NCBI GenBank assembly: GCA_937890135.1
Contig: CALBYC010000211.1
Coordinates: 1 to 62,137 of the forward strand
Source: an uncultured Parabacteroides sp.
GTDB taxonomy: Bacteria > Bacteroidota > Bacteroidia > Bacteroidales > Tannerellaceae
Length of the DNA stretch: 62,137 nt
Reading direction: 5' to 3'
Shown here: positions 44,152 to 53,457 of the stretch, in pieces
How the letters are laid out: each line of letters begins with the position of its first letter
Numbering within the stretch: position 1 is the stretch's first letter
Position numbers and translations under genes: made by a program
Notes under the pieces: model-generated
What the model was told of the DNA's origin: nothing
The model's input: only the letters and a program-made list of their open reading frames with translations
The model's database searches: none

Positions 44152-45798
44152 TTATTTCAACTTGCATCCGTTGCAACGTGCTTGGATTTGTTTGAAGAAA
44201 TCATTCCCTTTGTTGTCAACCAAGATGAATGCCGGGAAATCTTCAACTTCAATTTTCCAAATGGCTTCCATGCCTAATTCTGGATATTCAACACATTCGA
44301 TGCTCTTGATGTTGTTTTGTGCCAATATGGCGGCTGGTCCACCTATAGACCCTAAGTAGAAACCTCCATGTTTTTTACAAGCATCCGTGACTGCTTGGCT
44401 GCGGTTCCCTTTTGCTAACATGATCATCGAACCCCCGTGAGATTGGAATAGATCTACGTATGGATCCATGCGGCCAGCTGTAGTCGGTCCCATGGAGCCG
44501 CATGCCATGCCCGCAGGAGTCTTGGCTGGTCCAGCATAATAAATAGGATGGTCTTTGAAATATTGAGGCAAATCTTCCCCTTTGTCCAGACGCTCTTTCA
44601 ATTTGGCATGTGCGATATCACGCCCGACGATGATTGTCCCATTCAAAGAAAGACGGGTTGCTACCGGATATTTGTCCAATTCGGCCAGAATCTCACTCAT
44701 GGGCCGGTTCAAATCGATTTTGACTGCATTGCCTTCACCTGCTTGCCGCAATTTTTCCGGTATCAGTTCCCCTGGGTTCGCATCTAATTTTTCAATCCAA
44801 ATGCCATCCTTGTTGATTTTGCATTTCACGTTGCGGTCAGCAGAGCATGAAACCCCTAAACCAACCGGGCAAGAGGCACCGTGGCGAGGCAAACGGATGA
44901 TACGGACATCGTGTGCGAAATATTTGCCGCCGAATTGAGCTCCTAATCCAATTTTGTGAGCTTCTTCCAGCACTTTCTTTTCCAATTCGACATCGCGGAA
45001 GGCCCGCCCGTATTCATTGCCGGTTGTTGGCAATTCATCATAATAATGTGTGGAAGCCAGCTTGACCGTAAGTAAGTTTTTCTCGGCAGAAGTGCCGCCG
45101 ATGACAAATGCGATATGATAGGGAGGACATGCGGCTGTACCTAATGTTTTCATCTTTTCAACCAGGAAGGGCACTAAGGTGTCCGGGTTCAGGATTGCTT
45201 TTGTTTCTTGGTACAGATACGTCTTGTTAGCAGAGCCTCCGCCTTTGGCTACGCATAAGAATTTATACTCCATGCCTTCCGTCGCTTCCAAATCAATTTG
45301 AGCGGGCAAATTGCAACGGGTGTTCACTTCGTCGTACATGGAAAGGGGGGCATTCTGCGAATAACGTAAATTGTTCTCGGTATAGGTCTTGAACACGCCC
45401 AATGACAACGCTTCTTCGTCACAATACCCAGTCCAGACTTGTTGGCCTTTTTCACCATGGATGATTGCTGTGCCCGTGTCTTGGCAGAAAGGCAATACTC
45501 CTTTTGCGGCAACTTCGGCGTTGCGTAAGAATGTAAGGGCTACATATTTGTCGTTTTCACTTGCTTCGGGGTCGCTCAGAATCTTGGCTACTTGTTCGTT
45601 GTGTGAACGGCGCAACATGAATGAAACATCATGGAATGCGGCATTAGCCATAGCGGTCAAACCCTCTTTTGCGATTTTTAGAATCGGTTTTCCTTCAAAT
45701 TCTGAAACTGAGACATAGTCTTTAGTAAGCAAATAATATTCAGTTGTATCGGGTCCCAAAGGGAACATAGGCTGATACTTGAATGGAGTTGTTGCCAT
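44152..45798 (-). CDS. Fumarate hydratase, class I (Fe-S)
   Basis: A 548-residue class I fumarase of the FumA/FumB single-chain type, which interconverts fumarate and malate with a [4Fe-4S] cluster. The N-terminal catalytic domain has 'LPFCQDTGTAIIHG' with a cluster-ligand cysteine, 'LCVAKGGGSANKTYLYQETKA' and 'GTAACPPYHIAFVIGGTSAE'. The C-terminal domain has 'LKERLDKGEDLP', 'GPAKTPAGMACGSMGPTTAGRMDPYVD' and 'GGFYLGSIGGPAAIL'. It is complete and monocistronic. In Bacteroidales it serves the reductive branch to succinate. Confidence 0.96.
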   Translation of the reverse strand: MATTPFKYQPMFPLGPDTTEYYLLTKDYVSVSEFEGKPILKIAKEGLTAMANAAFHDVSFMLRRSHNEQVAKILSDPEASENDKYVALTFLRNAEVAAKGVLPFCQDTGTAIIHGEKGQQVWTGYCDEEALSLGVFKTYTENNLRYSQNAPLSMYDEVNTRCNLPAQIDLEATEGMEYKFLCVAKGGGSANKTYLYQETKAILNPDTLVPFLVEKMKTLGTAACPPYHIAFVIGGTSAEKNLLTVKLASTHYYDELPTTGNEYGRAFRDVELEKKVLEEAHKIGLGAQFGGKYFAHDVRIIRLPRHGASCPVGLGVSCSADRNVKCKINKDGIWIEKLDANPGELIPEKLRQAGEGNAVKIDLNRPMSEILAELDKYPVATRLSLNGTIIVGRDIAHAKLKERLDKGEDLPQYFKDHPIYYAGPAKTPAGMACGSMGPTTAGRMDPYVDLFQSHGGSMIMLAKGNRSQAVTDACKKHGGFYLGSIGGPAAILAQNNIKSIECVEYPELGMEAIWKIEVEDFPAFILVDNKGNDFFKQIQARCNGCKLK

Positions 45799-45848
45799 AA
45801 TATGTTACGTTTAATATTTATATTGGTTGTATAATCTTTATTGACGTA

Positions 45849-45882
45849 CAAATTTACTCAAATTTCATGATATAAGTTCAAA
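45849..45882 (-). promoter_or_regulatory. Promoter for fumarase
   Basis: On the minus strand TTTG (45879-45882) is followed after 22 bases by TAAATTTG (45849-45856). Start of transcription near 45842. Confidence 0.5.
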
Positions 45883-46087
45883 CTATCCATTAAATTTGTA
45901 CATTTCTTTGGATATGAGGCTTGAATCGGATTTGAATCCATAAAAAGCTTGTAATAAAGCTTTCAGGACTGTATGGAGAAAGAATTAATGAAATAATTTG
46001 AAAAAAATAAGGTTATCAGAAAATATTTAGTTTATTTTGTATCAGAATAAAAGGAAGCATCTATATCCTTTCTTAAATATATAAAGT

Positions 46088-47914
46088 ATGAAGGACACCC
46101 TGAATAATGACTTGACGGTAAAAGAAGCCGATGGATTAATTGGAACGAACGGCCAGGCAGTGGAAAAGCCAGTTGTTTCGTCGGAGACAACTGTGGCCAA
46201 CGCTCCAACTGGTAAATTGACCAAGGATGAAATCTTGAGTAAATTAAGGAACTTGGTCGATGAACCGGTAAATGCTGTGCGAGATGAAATAGATTCTCTC
46301 AAGCAAGCTTATTACAAGATTCGGAAAACAGAAATAGAAGAACTGAAAAAAAACTTTATCGAACAAGGGGGCAATGTGAAAGATTTCACTGTCCCCGAGG
46401 ACAAGTATGAAGCTCTTCTGAAAGATTTGATGAATACTTTTAAAGAAAAACGTGCGGCTTTGGCTGCTGAAGAGGAAAAGTTGAAAACTGCGAACTATGA
46501 GGCGAAATTGCAATTGATAGAGCAGTTGAAAAACCTATGTGAGAGCAATGAAGATTTCAACAAGCTTTACAATGAGTTTAAGGAGATTCAGCAGAAATGG
46601 AAAGATATAACAATTGTTCCCGAAGGCAGTGTCAATAAACTATGGAAAGAGTACCAAAATTATTCGGAGCAGTTTTATGACTTGATTAAGATCAACAACC
46701 AATTCCGGGATTATGATTTCAAAAAGAACTTGGAACTTAAGACTTCATTGTGCGAATCTGTGGAAAAATTGAGTGCGGAGAAGGATCCGGTCTCTGCTTT
46801 CCACCAGTTGCAAAAATTGCATCAGCAGTGGCGTGAAATCGGCCCTGTCGCAAAAGAATTCAGAGAAAGTCTGTGGAATCGTTTCAAGGCTGCTTCTACA
46901 ATTGTAAACAAACGGTATGTCCAGTTCTTTGAAGAGCAAAAAGCAAAAGAATTGGAAAATTTGCAGCAGAAAACTGCTCTATGCGAAGCCGTGGAGGCTA
47001 TCGATTATTCGCTGTTGACGAATGCAAAAGAGTGGGAAAAGAAAGCGAACGAGGTCTTAGACTTACAAAAGAAATGGAAAACGATCGGTTTTACTCCCAA
47101 AAAACATAATACGAAAATCTTTGAACGTTTCCGTGCCGCTTGTAATGTGTTCTTTGCGAATAAGTCAGAGTTCTTCAAAACGCTGAAGAGCGAGATGGAA
47201 GATAATTTGGAAAAGAAACGGCAGCTTTGCGAAAAGGCGGAAGCTTTGAAGGATAGTACGGATTGGAAAGAAACGACAGAGAAGATGATTGCGCTTCAGA
47301 AAGAATGGAAGACAATCGGACAAGTTCCTTTCCACAATTCGGAACGGATTTGGAAACGTTTTATAAAAGCTTGTGACTATTTCTTTGATAATAAGAATAA
47401 AAATGTTCCAGCCCAAAAGGACGAAGAACAAAAAAATTTAGAAGCAAAGAAGGATTTGATTGAAAAGGTCAATGCGTTGGACGAGTCTTTGGACAATGAT
47501 ACGGCGGTCGCTACGTTGAAGTCATATATGAATGAATGGAACAGCATCGGCCATGTCCCTTTCAAAGAAAAGGATAAAGTCTACCAAGCGTTTCATAAAG
47601 CTATAGATGAGCAGTTCGACCGTCTTAAGATTAATCGTCAAGACAGAAGGATGAAGTCTTTTCAAAATAATGTGAACGAGCTTGCAGGAAAAGGGAAAAA
47701 CAAACTTTATTCGGAAAGAGATAAGTTGATGCGGAACTATGAAAGGATGAAGATCGACCTTCAGACTTACGAAAACAATATGGGCTTCTTGAATGTTTCA
47801 TCTAAAGGAGGTAGCGGGCTGGTAAAAGAGCTTGAACGTAAGATTGAAAACCTAAAAGAAGAAATGCAACTTATTATCAAGAAAATTGAAACGATAGACG
47901 AGAATATAGATTAA
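46088..47914 (+). CDS. DUF349 coiled-coil protein
   Basis: A 608-residue highly charged cytoplasmic protein made of repeated DUF349 helical units. At least five W-containing repeats of the form 'LQKKWKTIGFTPKKHNTKIFERFRAA' can be followed from about residue 155 to 520. The C-terminus is coiled coil ('ELERKIENLKEEMQLIIKKIETI'). A short N-terminal segment (about residues 1-45) is low complexity. The family is abundant in Bacteroidota and has no clear function. It is monocistronic; the 289-base gap upstream holds the divergent fumarase promoter and no clear -7 box for this gene. Confidence 0.85.
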   Translation: MKDTLNNDLTVKEADGLIGTNGQAVEKPVVSSETTVANAPTGKLTKDEILSKLRNLVDEPVNAVRDEIDSLKQAYYKIRKTEIEELKKNFIEQGGNVKDFTVPEDKYEALLKDLMNTFKEKRAALAAEEEKLKTANYEAKLQLIEQLKNLCESNEDFNKLYNEFKEIQQKWKDITIVPEGSVNKLWKEYQNYSEQFYDLIKINNQFRDYDFKKNLELKTSLCESVEKLSAEKDPVSAFHQLQKLHQQWREIGPVAKEFRESLWNRFKAASTIVNKRYVQFFEEQKAKELENLQQKTALCEAVEAIDYSLLTNAKEWEKKANEVLDLQKKWKTIGFTPKKHNTKIFERFRAACNVFFANKSEFFKTLKSEMEDNLEKKRQLCEKAEALKDSTDWKETTEKMIALQKEWKTIGQVPFHNSERIWKRFIKACDYFFDNKNKNVPAQKDEEQKNLEAKKDLIEKVNALDESLDNDTAVATLKSYMNEWNSIGHVPFKEKDKVYQAFHKAIDEQFDRLKINRQDRRMKSFQNNVNELAGKGKNKLYSERDKLMRNYERMKIDLQTYENNMGFLNVSSKGGSGLVKELERKIENLKEEMQLIIKKIETIDENID

Positions 47915-47933
47915 TAATATATTAAACGTATTG

Positions 47934-47961
47934 GAGAAGTTAGGATAAGTTCTAACTTCTC
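47934..47961 (+). other. Hairpin just before the ATP-grasp-like start codon
   Basis: GAGAAGTTAG (47934-47943) pairs perfectly with CTAACTTCTC (47952-47961) around eight bases. The stem ends six bases before the start codon at 47968. It could end transcription of the DUF349 gene or hide the ribosome-binding region of the next gene. There is no T-run. Confidence 0.5.
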
Positions 47962-47967
47962 TCATGT

Positions 47968-49185
47968 ATGCCTATGCCTAAATTACATTATTTTAACCCG
48001 GGAAGTGAAGAGGCCGTTTGGTCTGGGAATATACATCTGACACCTTCGGCCAATGTGCAGCGAATGTTTACCGATCTCTCCTGCATACCTTTATGGTATG
48101 CAAGCCAGGATGACCTTGTATGGACGGAAGACCCGAAAGCTGTATCTTATTCAGAGGAAATGCACATGATATTTCCTAATTTGCCACAGATATTTAGTAC
48201 TGAGACTATGAAGAAACCAGAAGAGTATCCGCAATTGGAGGCTGCTCCATGGGGCTTGTCTCCTCATAGTTTATATCAGTTCAAGTTATTACGAAAAAAA
48301 ACGAACTTGCCTTTGTCCATTACTACGTGGAAAGAGCGTTATCGCACGTTGACGGGGAGAAGAATGGCGAAATGTGTATTTAACCGTTTAAAAGAGCTTT
48401 TGCCGGGAGTCAATATGCCCAAAGCTCCGGAGTTTGTTTGCTTTTTTGCCGACGTGGAACGTTTGGCCCATAACAGCCGTTATCCTCTTATTTTAAAAAA
48501 ACCGTTTTCCTCTTCCGGCAGGGGATTGCATTGGCTGCGTGGCCCTAAATTGAATGATAAGGATATTAAATGGATAAATGGCGCCCTTAACAAACAAGGG
48601 GAAGTGAGCGTTGAGCGAGCACAGAACAAACTGATTGATTTTGCCATGGAGTTTGAATCGGACGGCAATGGCAAAGTGGCATATAGGGGCTTGTCTGTGT
48701 TTGGTACTCAGGATAATGGAGCTTATATTGGGAATGTAATCGGTTCGGAGGCTTTCCGCCAGTCATTGTTGTTACAATATGTGAGCAAAGAGGTTTTGGA
48801 AATGTATAAAAATGCATTGGAAACAGCCTTGTCCGAATATTATGGGTCGCATTATGCCGGTCCGTTGGGCGTGGACATGTTAATTTATGCCGGTCCTAAC
48901 AATCAGCCGATGGTTCATCCATGTGTTGAAATTAATATGAGAAGGACAATGGGCATGCTCGCTCTCAATCTGTCGGAACGTTACGTGAGCGAGGATTCGA
49001 CCGGGAACTTCAGGTTAGAATTCAACGCGAACGAAGGGGCTATTAATCAATTACACCAAGAAATGGAAACCAATTATCCGATTGTCATGCGCAACGGGCG
49101 TATCACATCGGGCTATGTCGCGCTTTCTCCTGTGGCGGAAGAGACGAATTTTTGGGCTTATATGATAATATCCGAACAACATTAA
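47968..49185 (+). CDS. Uncharacterised ATP-grasp-like protein
   Basis: A 405-residue cytoplasmic protein that I do not recognise as a named enzyme. It has marks of an ATP-grasp ligase: 'RYPLILKKPFSSSGRGLHWL' (about residue 172) resembles the nucleotide-binding loop, and 'HPCVEINMRRTMG' near residue 315 resembles the Mg-binding E-x-N of the family. The N-terminus 'LHYFNPGSEEAV' recurs in Bacteroidota homologues as I recall. The likely reaction is ATP-dependent amide or peptide ligation; the substrates are unknown. The esterase gene follows 18 bases later and may be cotranscribed. Alternative starts at 47964 (different frame) and 47974 exist. Confidence 0.7.
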   Translation: MPMPKLHYFNPGSEEAVWSGNIHLTPSANVQRMFTDLSCIPLWYASQDDLVWTEDPKAVSYSEEMHMIFPNLPQIFSTETMKKPEEYPQLEAAPWGLSPHSLYQFKLLRKKTNLPLSITTWKERYRTLTGRRMAKCVFNRLKELLPGVNMPKAPEFVCFFADVERLAHNSRYPLILKKPFSSSGRGLHWLRGPKLNDKDIKWINGALNKQGEVSVERAQNKLIDFAMEFESDGNGKVAYRGLSVFGTQDNGAYIGNVIGSEAFRQSLLLQYVSKEVLEMYKNALETALSEYYGSHYAGPLGVDMLIYAGPNNQPMVHPCVEINMRRTMGMLALNLSERYVSEDSTGNFRLEFNANEGAINQLHQEMETNYPIVMRNGRITSGYVALSPVAEETNFWAYMIISEQH

Positions 49186-49203
49186 CCATTATATATTTTC
49201 ACC

Positions 49204-50403
49204 ATGAGAAAACTTAAATTGTTTGCAATGCTGGTGATGGCATCTGTTTTTGCATTTGCCCAGCAGTCTTTGTGGGGGGGACAAAAAATCATCTCTCCTG
49301 AGATTCATCCTGACAATACGGTTACCTTCCGATTCTTCGCTCCTAAGGCGGTGCAAGTGCAGGTAACAGGGGACTTCTTGCCACCTCGGCAAGTTGAATC
49401 ACAGTATGGTAAAATTGATGTTTCCGGGGTCGCTGATTTGAAGGAAGGTGAGAATGGGATATGGGAATATACCACTCCGAATCCGCTTGCCTCGGAATTA
49501 TATAACTATACGTTTATCGTAGACGGACTGAAAAATATAATTGACCTCAACAATGTTTATGTGAGCCGCGATGTTGCTTCATTATTTAATATATTCCTTG
49601 TCAAAGGGGGGCGTGGAGATTTGTATAGCGTCAATAAGGTTCCCCATGGAAGCATCACGAAGTGTTGGTATAGCAGTCCTTCTTTGGGATATGACAGGAG
49701 AATGACCATATACACTCCTGCTGGATATGAAAATAGTGGGAAACGTTATCCGGTTCTTTATTTGCTTCATGGAATGGGCGGTGATGAAGAAGCGTGGATA
49801 ACTTTAGGCAGAACCATTCAGATTATGGACAATTTGATAGCCGAAGGAAAAGCAAAACCGATGATTGTTGTCATGCCGAATGGGAACGTGGATCAGGAAG
49901 CAGCTCCTGGAGAATCAAGCTGGGGGCTTTATAAGCCTCAGACTGATAAGCTCCCGCGCACGATGGAGGGCAGCATGGAGGCTTCTTTCCCGGATATTGT
50001 GAAGTATGTTGAGAGTAATTATCGTGTCATAAAGAAAAAATCTTCAAGGGCTATTGCGGGGCTATCTATGGGTGGTTATCATTCCCTGCATATCTCGAAA
50101 CAATATCCTGATATGTTTGACTATGTAGGTTTGTTCTCTGCTGCCATCATTGCAAATGACAAAGCGGATTCTCCAATATATCAGGACTTTGAAGGTAAAT
50201 TAGCAAGGCAGTTTGAACATGCCCCGAAGTTGTATTGGATGGCGATTGGCAAGACGGACTTTTTATATAAGTCAAACCAGGAATATAGGAAGCTGTTGGA
50301 CCGGCATCAATACAAATATGTATATCGGGAAAGCGAAGGAGGACATATTTGGCGAAACTGGCGTCTATATTTATCTGAGTTCGTTCCGCAGTTGTTTGAA
50401 TAA
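49204..50403 (+). CDS. Exported esterase with N-terminal E-set domain
   Basis: A 399-residue exported alpha/beta-hydrolase. After a signal peptide (cleavage near 'FAFAQ') comes a CBM48-like E-set domain ('TVTFRFFAPKAVQVQVTGDF', about residues 30-125), then an esterase-D/feruloyl-esterase-type domain. The nucleophile is Ser288 in 'IAGLSMGGYHS', the oxyanion region 'VLYLLHGMGGDEEAW', and the likely catalytic His in 'SEGGHIWRNWR'. It probably removes acyl or feruloyl groups from plant polysaccharides, or acts on another ester. It is downstream of the ATP-grasp-like gene and ends at a strong hairpin. Confidence 0.88.
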   Translation: MRKLKLFAMLVMASVFAFAQQSLWGGQKIISPEIHPDNTVTFRFFAPKAVQVQVTGDFLPPRQVESQYGKIDVSGVADLKEGENGIWEYTTPNPLASELYNYTFIVDGLKNIIDLNNVYVSRDVASLFNIFLVKGGRGDLYSVNKVPHGSITKCWYSSPSLGYDRRMTIYTPAGYENSGKRYPVLYLLHGMGGDEEAWITLGRTIQIMDNLIAEGKAKPMIVVMPNGNVDQEAAPGESSWGLYKPQTDKLPRTMEGSMEASFPDIVKYVESNYRVIKKKSSRAIAGLSMGGYHSLHISKQYPDMFDYVGLFSAAIIANDKADSPIYQDFEGKLARQFEHAPKLYWMAIGKTDFLYKSNQEYRKLLDRHQYKYVYRESEGGHIWRNWRLYLSEFVPQLFE

Positions 50404-50416
50404 TGTGAAATGCTTG

Positions 50417-50473
50417 AATCCTGAATCATCACGAAGCCATGTAGAAGGTGACGATTCAGGATTTCTGCTTTTT
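50417..50473 (+). terminator. Terminator after the esterase gene
   Basis: AATCCTGAATC (50417-50427) pairs perfectly with GATTCAGGATT (50453-50463), followed by TCTGCTTTTTATC. It lies just before the convergent S41 protease gene, whose stop is at 50472. Confidence 0.8.
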
Positions 50474-51827
50474 ATCTATAATATGCCAGAGGACGTTTGC
50501 GGGAAAGTGAAGAATGTACTATTTCGTAGCTCCCATTGTCGGAACGAAGTGTCGCCGGCATTTGTCCGTTTCCGTTCATGATGCTCAGTACTGCGGAAAA
50601 TAAAGGATCGTCTGGTGTCGCCAACTCTCCAATCTGTAAACCTTCCTGGCATTCGATATCGGGTCGCAGACCTTCGCTGTAATCACCGTAATCTTCGGAA
50701 TTAAATAGGTAAAAGGCGGTAGGCCAAACTTCTAACGATTGCCACTTCTCATTTGTCAATAGAATTTGCCCTACATTTTTCCCGAACGTTGTTTCCCCAA
50801 CCTGGATTAGGTTGGCATTTAAATAAGGACGTATGCCATTTATGATTGCTTCTGAGGCGGATGCCGTTTCGTTGCCTGTTATTATATATAAATGGCTCAA
50901 ATCCATATTCACGCCTCGCCCAATAATGCTTTTGTCAAAAAGTATGTCTTCTTGTTTATTAATTAGTTCGTTGTATTTCAAATAGACAAATTCTTTTCCT
51001 AAATATTCTTTAGGTATAAGCATGGTCGCCAGCAGTTGGGCACAGCTGACGCTGCCTCCGTGATTGTAGCGCAAATCCAAAATAAACTCGTCTGCTTGCT
51101 GTTCTTTGAATTTGCGGAATGCCATACGTAAGTCGTCGTCAAAATCTTCATCAAAACTGTTGTACATCAAGTAGGCTATATTGCGGTTCTGTATATGGAT
51201 AACGGTGTCCATATATATCGGGTTCTCTTTTATGGATGTGGGTTTTTCTATCTTGACCAAACGGCTTTTGCCGAAATGGGTACTGGAAACCATTTCTCCC
51301 ATTTGCATTTCTGCTGCTGTTTGAGGATTGTCCAAATAATCTGCATAGTTGGATGAAGTTAGTGGGTTGCCGTTTATGGATAGGATTAGTTCTCCCCGTT
51401 TCAAGCCGGCATCGGCCGCAGGGGAATTTTTATATACATATAAAATCTGCGCAATCAGTTCATCTCTGCCTGCAACGCGTATCAAACGGTATTCAAAGCC
51501 ATACGTCTTGTCGTCCTGGGAAGAAGAGCGTAATAGGGATTTATCATATTCTATTCTCGAATAAAGTGCGCCGTTTTTCCCATCATCATCGGCAAGCAAG
51601 GAATAGAAGAAAGAGCTGGGATCTTGTCCATATTGCAATGTCTTTTCTTCCGGCAGTTGGTCATACCAAAGATAATAATGCTTCATTCTGTCGTAAACCC
51701 ATTTGTTTATTTCGGTTTCGACCGTATTCTCATTCATCTCTTCTTGGTCAATGATGCCATTATCCGTACAGGATAAACAAAGTCCTAAGCAAATAGCCAA
51801 GAGGAAACGGCTTAAATCGTAGTTCAT
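50472..51827 (-). CDS. S41-family peptidase lipoprotein with PDZ domain
   Basis: A 451-residue C-terminal processing-type protease. The signal sequence has a lipobox ending in Cys20 ('GLCLSC'), so it is a periplasmic or surface lipoprotein. A PDZ domain (about residues 115-165: 'SPAADAGLKRGELILSINGNPL') precedes the S41 core with 'EFILDLRYNHGGSVSCAQLLA', the serine region 'TGNETASASEAI' (Ser323/Ser325) and the lysine region 'TTFGKNVGQ'. It degrades or trims periplasmic proteins. It is divergent from the DUF1573 genes, whose promoter it overlaps. Confidence 0.88.
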   Translation of the reverse strand: MNYDLSRFLLAICLGLCLSCTDNGIIDQEEMNENTVETEINKWVYDRMKHYYLWYDQLPEEKTLQYGQDPSSFFYSLLADDDGKNGALYSRIEYDKSLLRSSSQDDKTYGFEYRLIRVAGRDELIAQILYVYKNSPAADAGLKRGELILSINGNPLTSSNYADYLDNPQTAAEMQMGEMVSSTHFGKSRLVKIEKPTSIKENPIYMDTVIHIQNRNIAYLMYNSFDEDFDDDLRMAFRKFKEQQADEFILDLRYNHGGSVSCAQLLATMLIPKEYLGKEFVYLKYNELINKQEDILFDKSIIGRGVNMDLSHLYIITGNETASASEAIINGIRPYLNANLIQVGETTFGKNVGQILLTNEKWQSLEVWPTAFYLFNSEDYGDYSEGLRPDIECQEGLQIGELATPDDPLFSAVLSIMNGNGQMPATLRSDNGSYEIVHSSLSRKRPLAYYR

Positions 51828-51851
51828 GCTTCATTCAATTTAAAAATCGCT

Positions 51852-51859
51852 CAAATATA
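51852..51859 (-). promoter_or_regulatory. -7 box for the S41 peptidase gene
   Basis: TATATTTG on the minus strand matches TAnnTTTG, 24 bases before the start codon. No -33 TTTG. Confidence 0.4.
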
Positions 51860-51882
51860 ATCCTTCTTAATATCTTTTTCGT

Positions 51883-51890
51883 TATATTTG
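51883..51890 (+). promoter_or_regulatory. -7 box for the DUF1573 genes
   Basis: TATATTTG matches TAnnTTTG, 30 bases before the start codon. It sits 23 bases from the divergent S41 -7 box, so polymerases could compete. Confidence 0.45.
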
Positions 51891-51920
51891 TGCATTAATT
51901 ATTCATAAAGTAGAAGAACA

Positions 51921-52307
51921 ATGAAACGTATTATTTTTGTCTTTGTGGCTATTTTACTATCTATAGGAGCGATTGCTGCACAAGGAAAGCAAGCTGTCAT
52001 CTCCGCCAAAGAAACGACTTTTGATTTTGGAACGATAAAGGAGGGGGACGGGAAAGTATCGCATACTTTCGTAATCGATAATACGGGGGATGGCCCTCTT
52101 GTGCTGACTCGGGTTATTGCTTCTTGTGGCTGCACAACTCCTGAATGGACCAAAGAACCTGTTGCGCCTGGAAAATCGGGCGATGTGAAAATTACTTATA
52201 ATCCCGCAGGAAGGCCCGGGGCTTTTGTTAAAACCATTTCTATTTATAGCAATGGGAAAAAAGGAAGTTATATACTTACAATTAAAGGGAAAGTAGTGTG
52301 TGATTAA
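51921..52307 (+). CDS. DUF1573 protein (single domain)
   Basis: A 128-residue exported protein: signal peptide (cleavage near 'AIAAQG') and one DUF1573 Ig-like domain with the family motif 'TRVIASCGCTTPEWTKEPVAPG'. The short Cys-rich SCGC core is typical. The family is common in Bacteroidota and uncharacterised. The next gene carries a closely similar domain, so the pair probably arose by tandem duplication. The spacing of 23 bases suggests cotranscription. Confidence 0.9.
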   Translation: MKRIIFVFVAILLSIGAIAAQGKQAVISAKETTFDFGTIKEGDGKVSHTFVIDNTGDGPLVLTRVIASCGCTTPEWTKEPVAPGKSGDVKITYNPAGRPGAFVKTISIYSNGKKGSYILTIKGKVVCD

Positions 52308-52330
52308 CTTACGGACTAATATTATAGACT

Positions 52331-53443
52331 ATGCGCCTGTTCAGACACATTATTTATTGGTTTGTTTTCCTGTCAATGGGGATTCCTTTGGCTTATGCAC
52401 AAGGTAAAGCCCGGATAAACGTAACTTCGCAAGTCTATGACTTCGGGACAATCGAGGAGTCTGCGGGATTGGCTACCCATGTGTTTACGATTGAAAACCA
52501 AGGGGACGCTCCTTTGGTGATTACGCGAGTGACGGCATCATGTGGTTGCACGCGCCCAGAATGGACAAAAGCCCCGATTGAAGCAAATAAGACAGGGACT
52601 GTGGAAGTCACATATAATCCTGAGGGAAGACCCGGGCCCTTTTACAAAACTATTACAATCTTTAGCAATGCTGACAAGACCCGATATAATTTGGCGATTA
52701 AAGGATCTGTCGCACCTAAACCTAAAGTGCCGAAAATTACTTATCCGTATGCCATCGGTAACCTTAAATTACATGCCAAAAATGTTTTGTTCAACAATTT
52801 GAGGCAAAACGAGGCGTTGGGTGAAAAAATAAATATAAGGAATGAAGGGAATGCGTCCATGGAAATTTCCTTAGGCAAACTGCCGCATTATGTTACGGCA
52901 AGTGTTCAACCTGCTGTTTTAGCTCCCAATGAGGAGGGGGTGATTACTTTTCTGATGGATGGCCATCAGATTAAGCATAAAGGACGTTTGCAGTTGGACG
53001 TGCCTATGGAAGTGAAAGAAACGGGGAGCAAATCCATAAGTGGTGGGTTGAAGGTTGCTGCCAACGTGATAGATGATTTTAGTAAGATGTCCGCTAAGGA
53101 AAAAGGGAAAGGTGCCGTTATTCATATTTCAGGCTCTTTGTTGGATTTTGGGCAGATTTCATCTGGCAAAAACAGGATTCCTTTTGTGAATAATAAAGTG
53201 ACGGGGACTGTCGATATTACTAATCAAGGTAAGTCGGATTTGGTTATTTACAGTTTCTCTTCAGACAACGAGATAATCGGCATCAACCGTGGCAAAAAGG
53301 TTATTAAACCGGGCGAGACGACAACTTATAAGGTTTCGGTTCGTCCTAAAGATGTGAAGGTTAGATTGGAAGCTTTAGTTAATATTATTTGCAATGATCC
53401 TAACGGCCCGGTGCGTTTGTTAAAGGTTACTGCTTATAAATAA
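52331..53443 (+). CDS. DUF1573 protein (longer, with extra Ig-like domains)
   Basis: A 370-residue exported protein. The signal peptide ends near 'AYAQG', and the first domain ('TRVTASCGCTRPEWTKAPIEAN') is very similar to that of the neighbour. A C-terminal region with a second Ig-like domain ('GTVDITNQGKSDLVIYSFSSDN') follows, in which the SCGC motif is missing. It is likely periplasmic. Function unknown. It lies between the short DUF1573 gene and meaB, 14 bases upstream of the meaB start. Confidence 0.88.
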   Translation: MRLFRHIIYWFVFLSMGIPLAYAQGKARINVTSQVYDFGTIEESAGLATHVFTIENQGDAPLVITRVTASCGCTRPEWTKAPIEANKTGTVEVTYNPEGRPGPFYKTITIFSNADKTRYNLAIKGSVAPKPKVPKITYPYAIGNLKLHAKNVLFNNLRQNEALGEKINIRNEGNASMEISLGKLPHYVTASVQPAVLAPNEEGVITFLMDGHQIKHKGRLQLDVPMEVKETGSKSISGGLKVAANVIDDFSKMSAKEKGKGAVIHISGSLLDFGQISSGKNRIPFVNNKVTGTVDITNQGKSDLVIYSFSSDNEIIGINRGKKVIKPGETTTYKVSVRPKDVKVRLEALVNIICNDPNGPVRLLKVTAYK

Positions 53444-53457
53444 AAGGAGGAATGATC

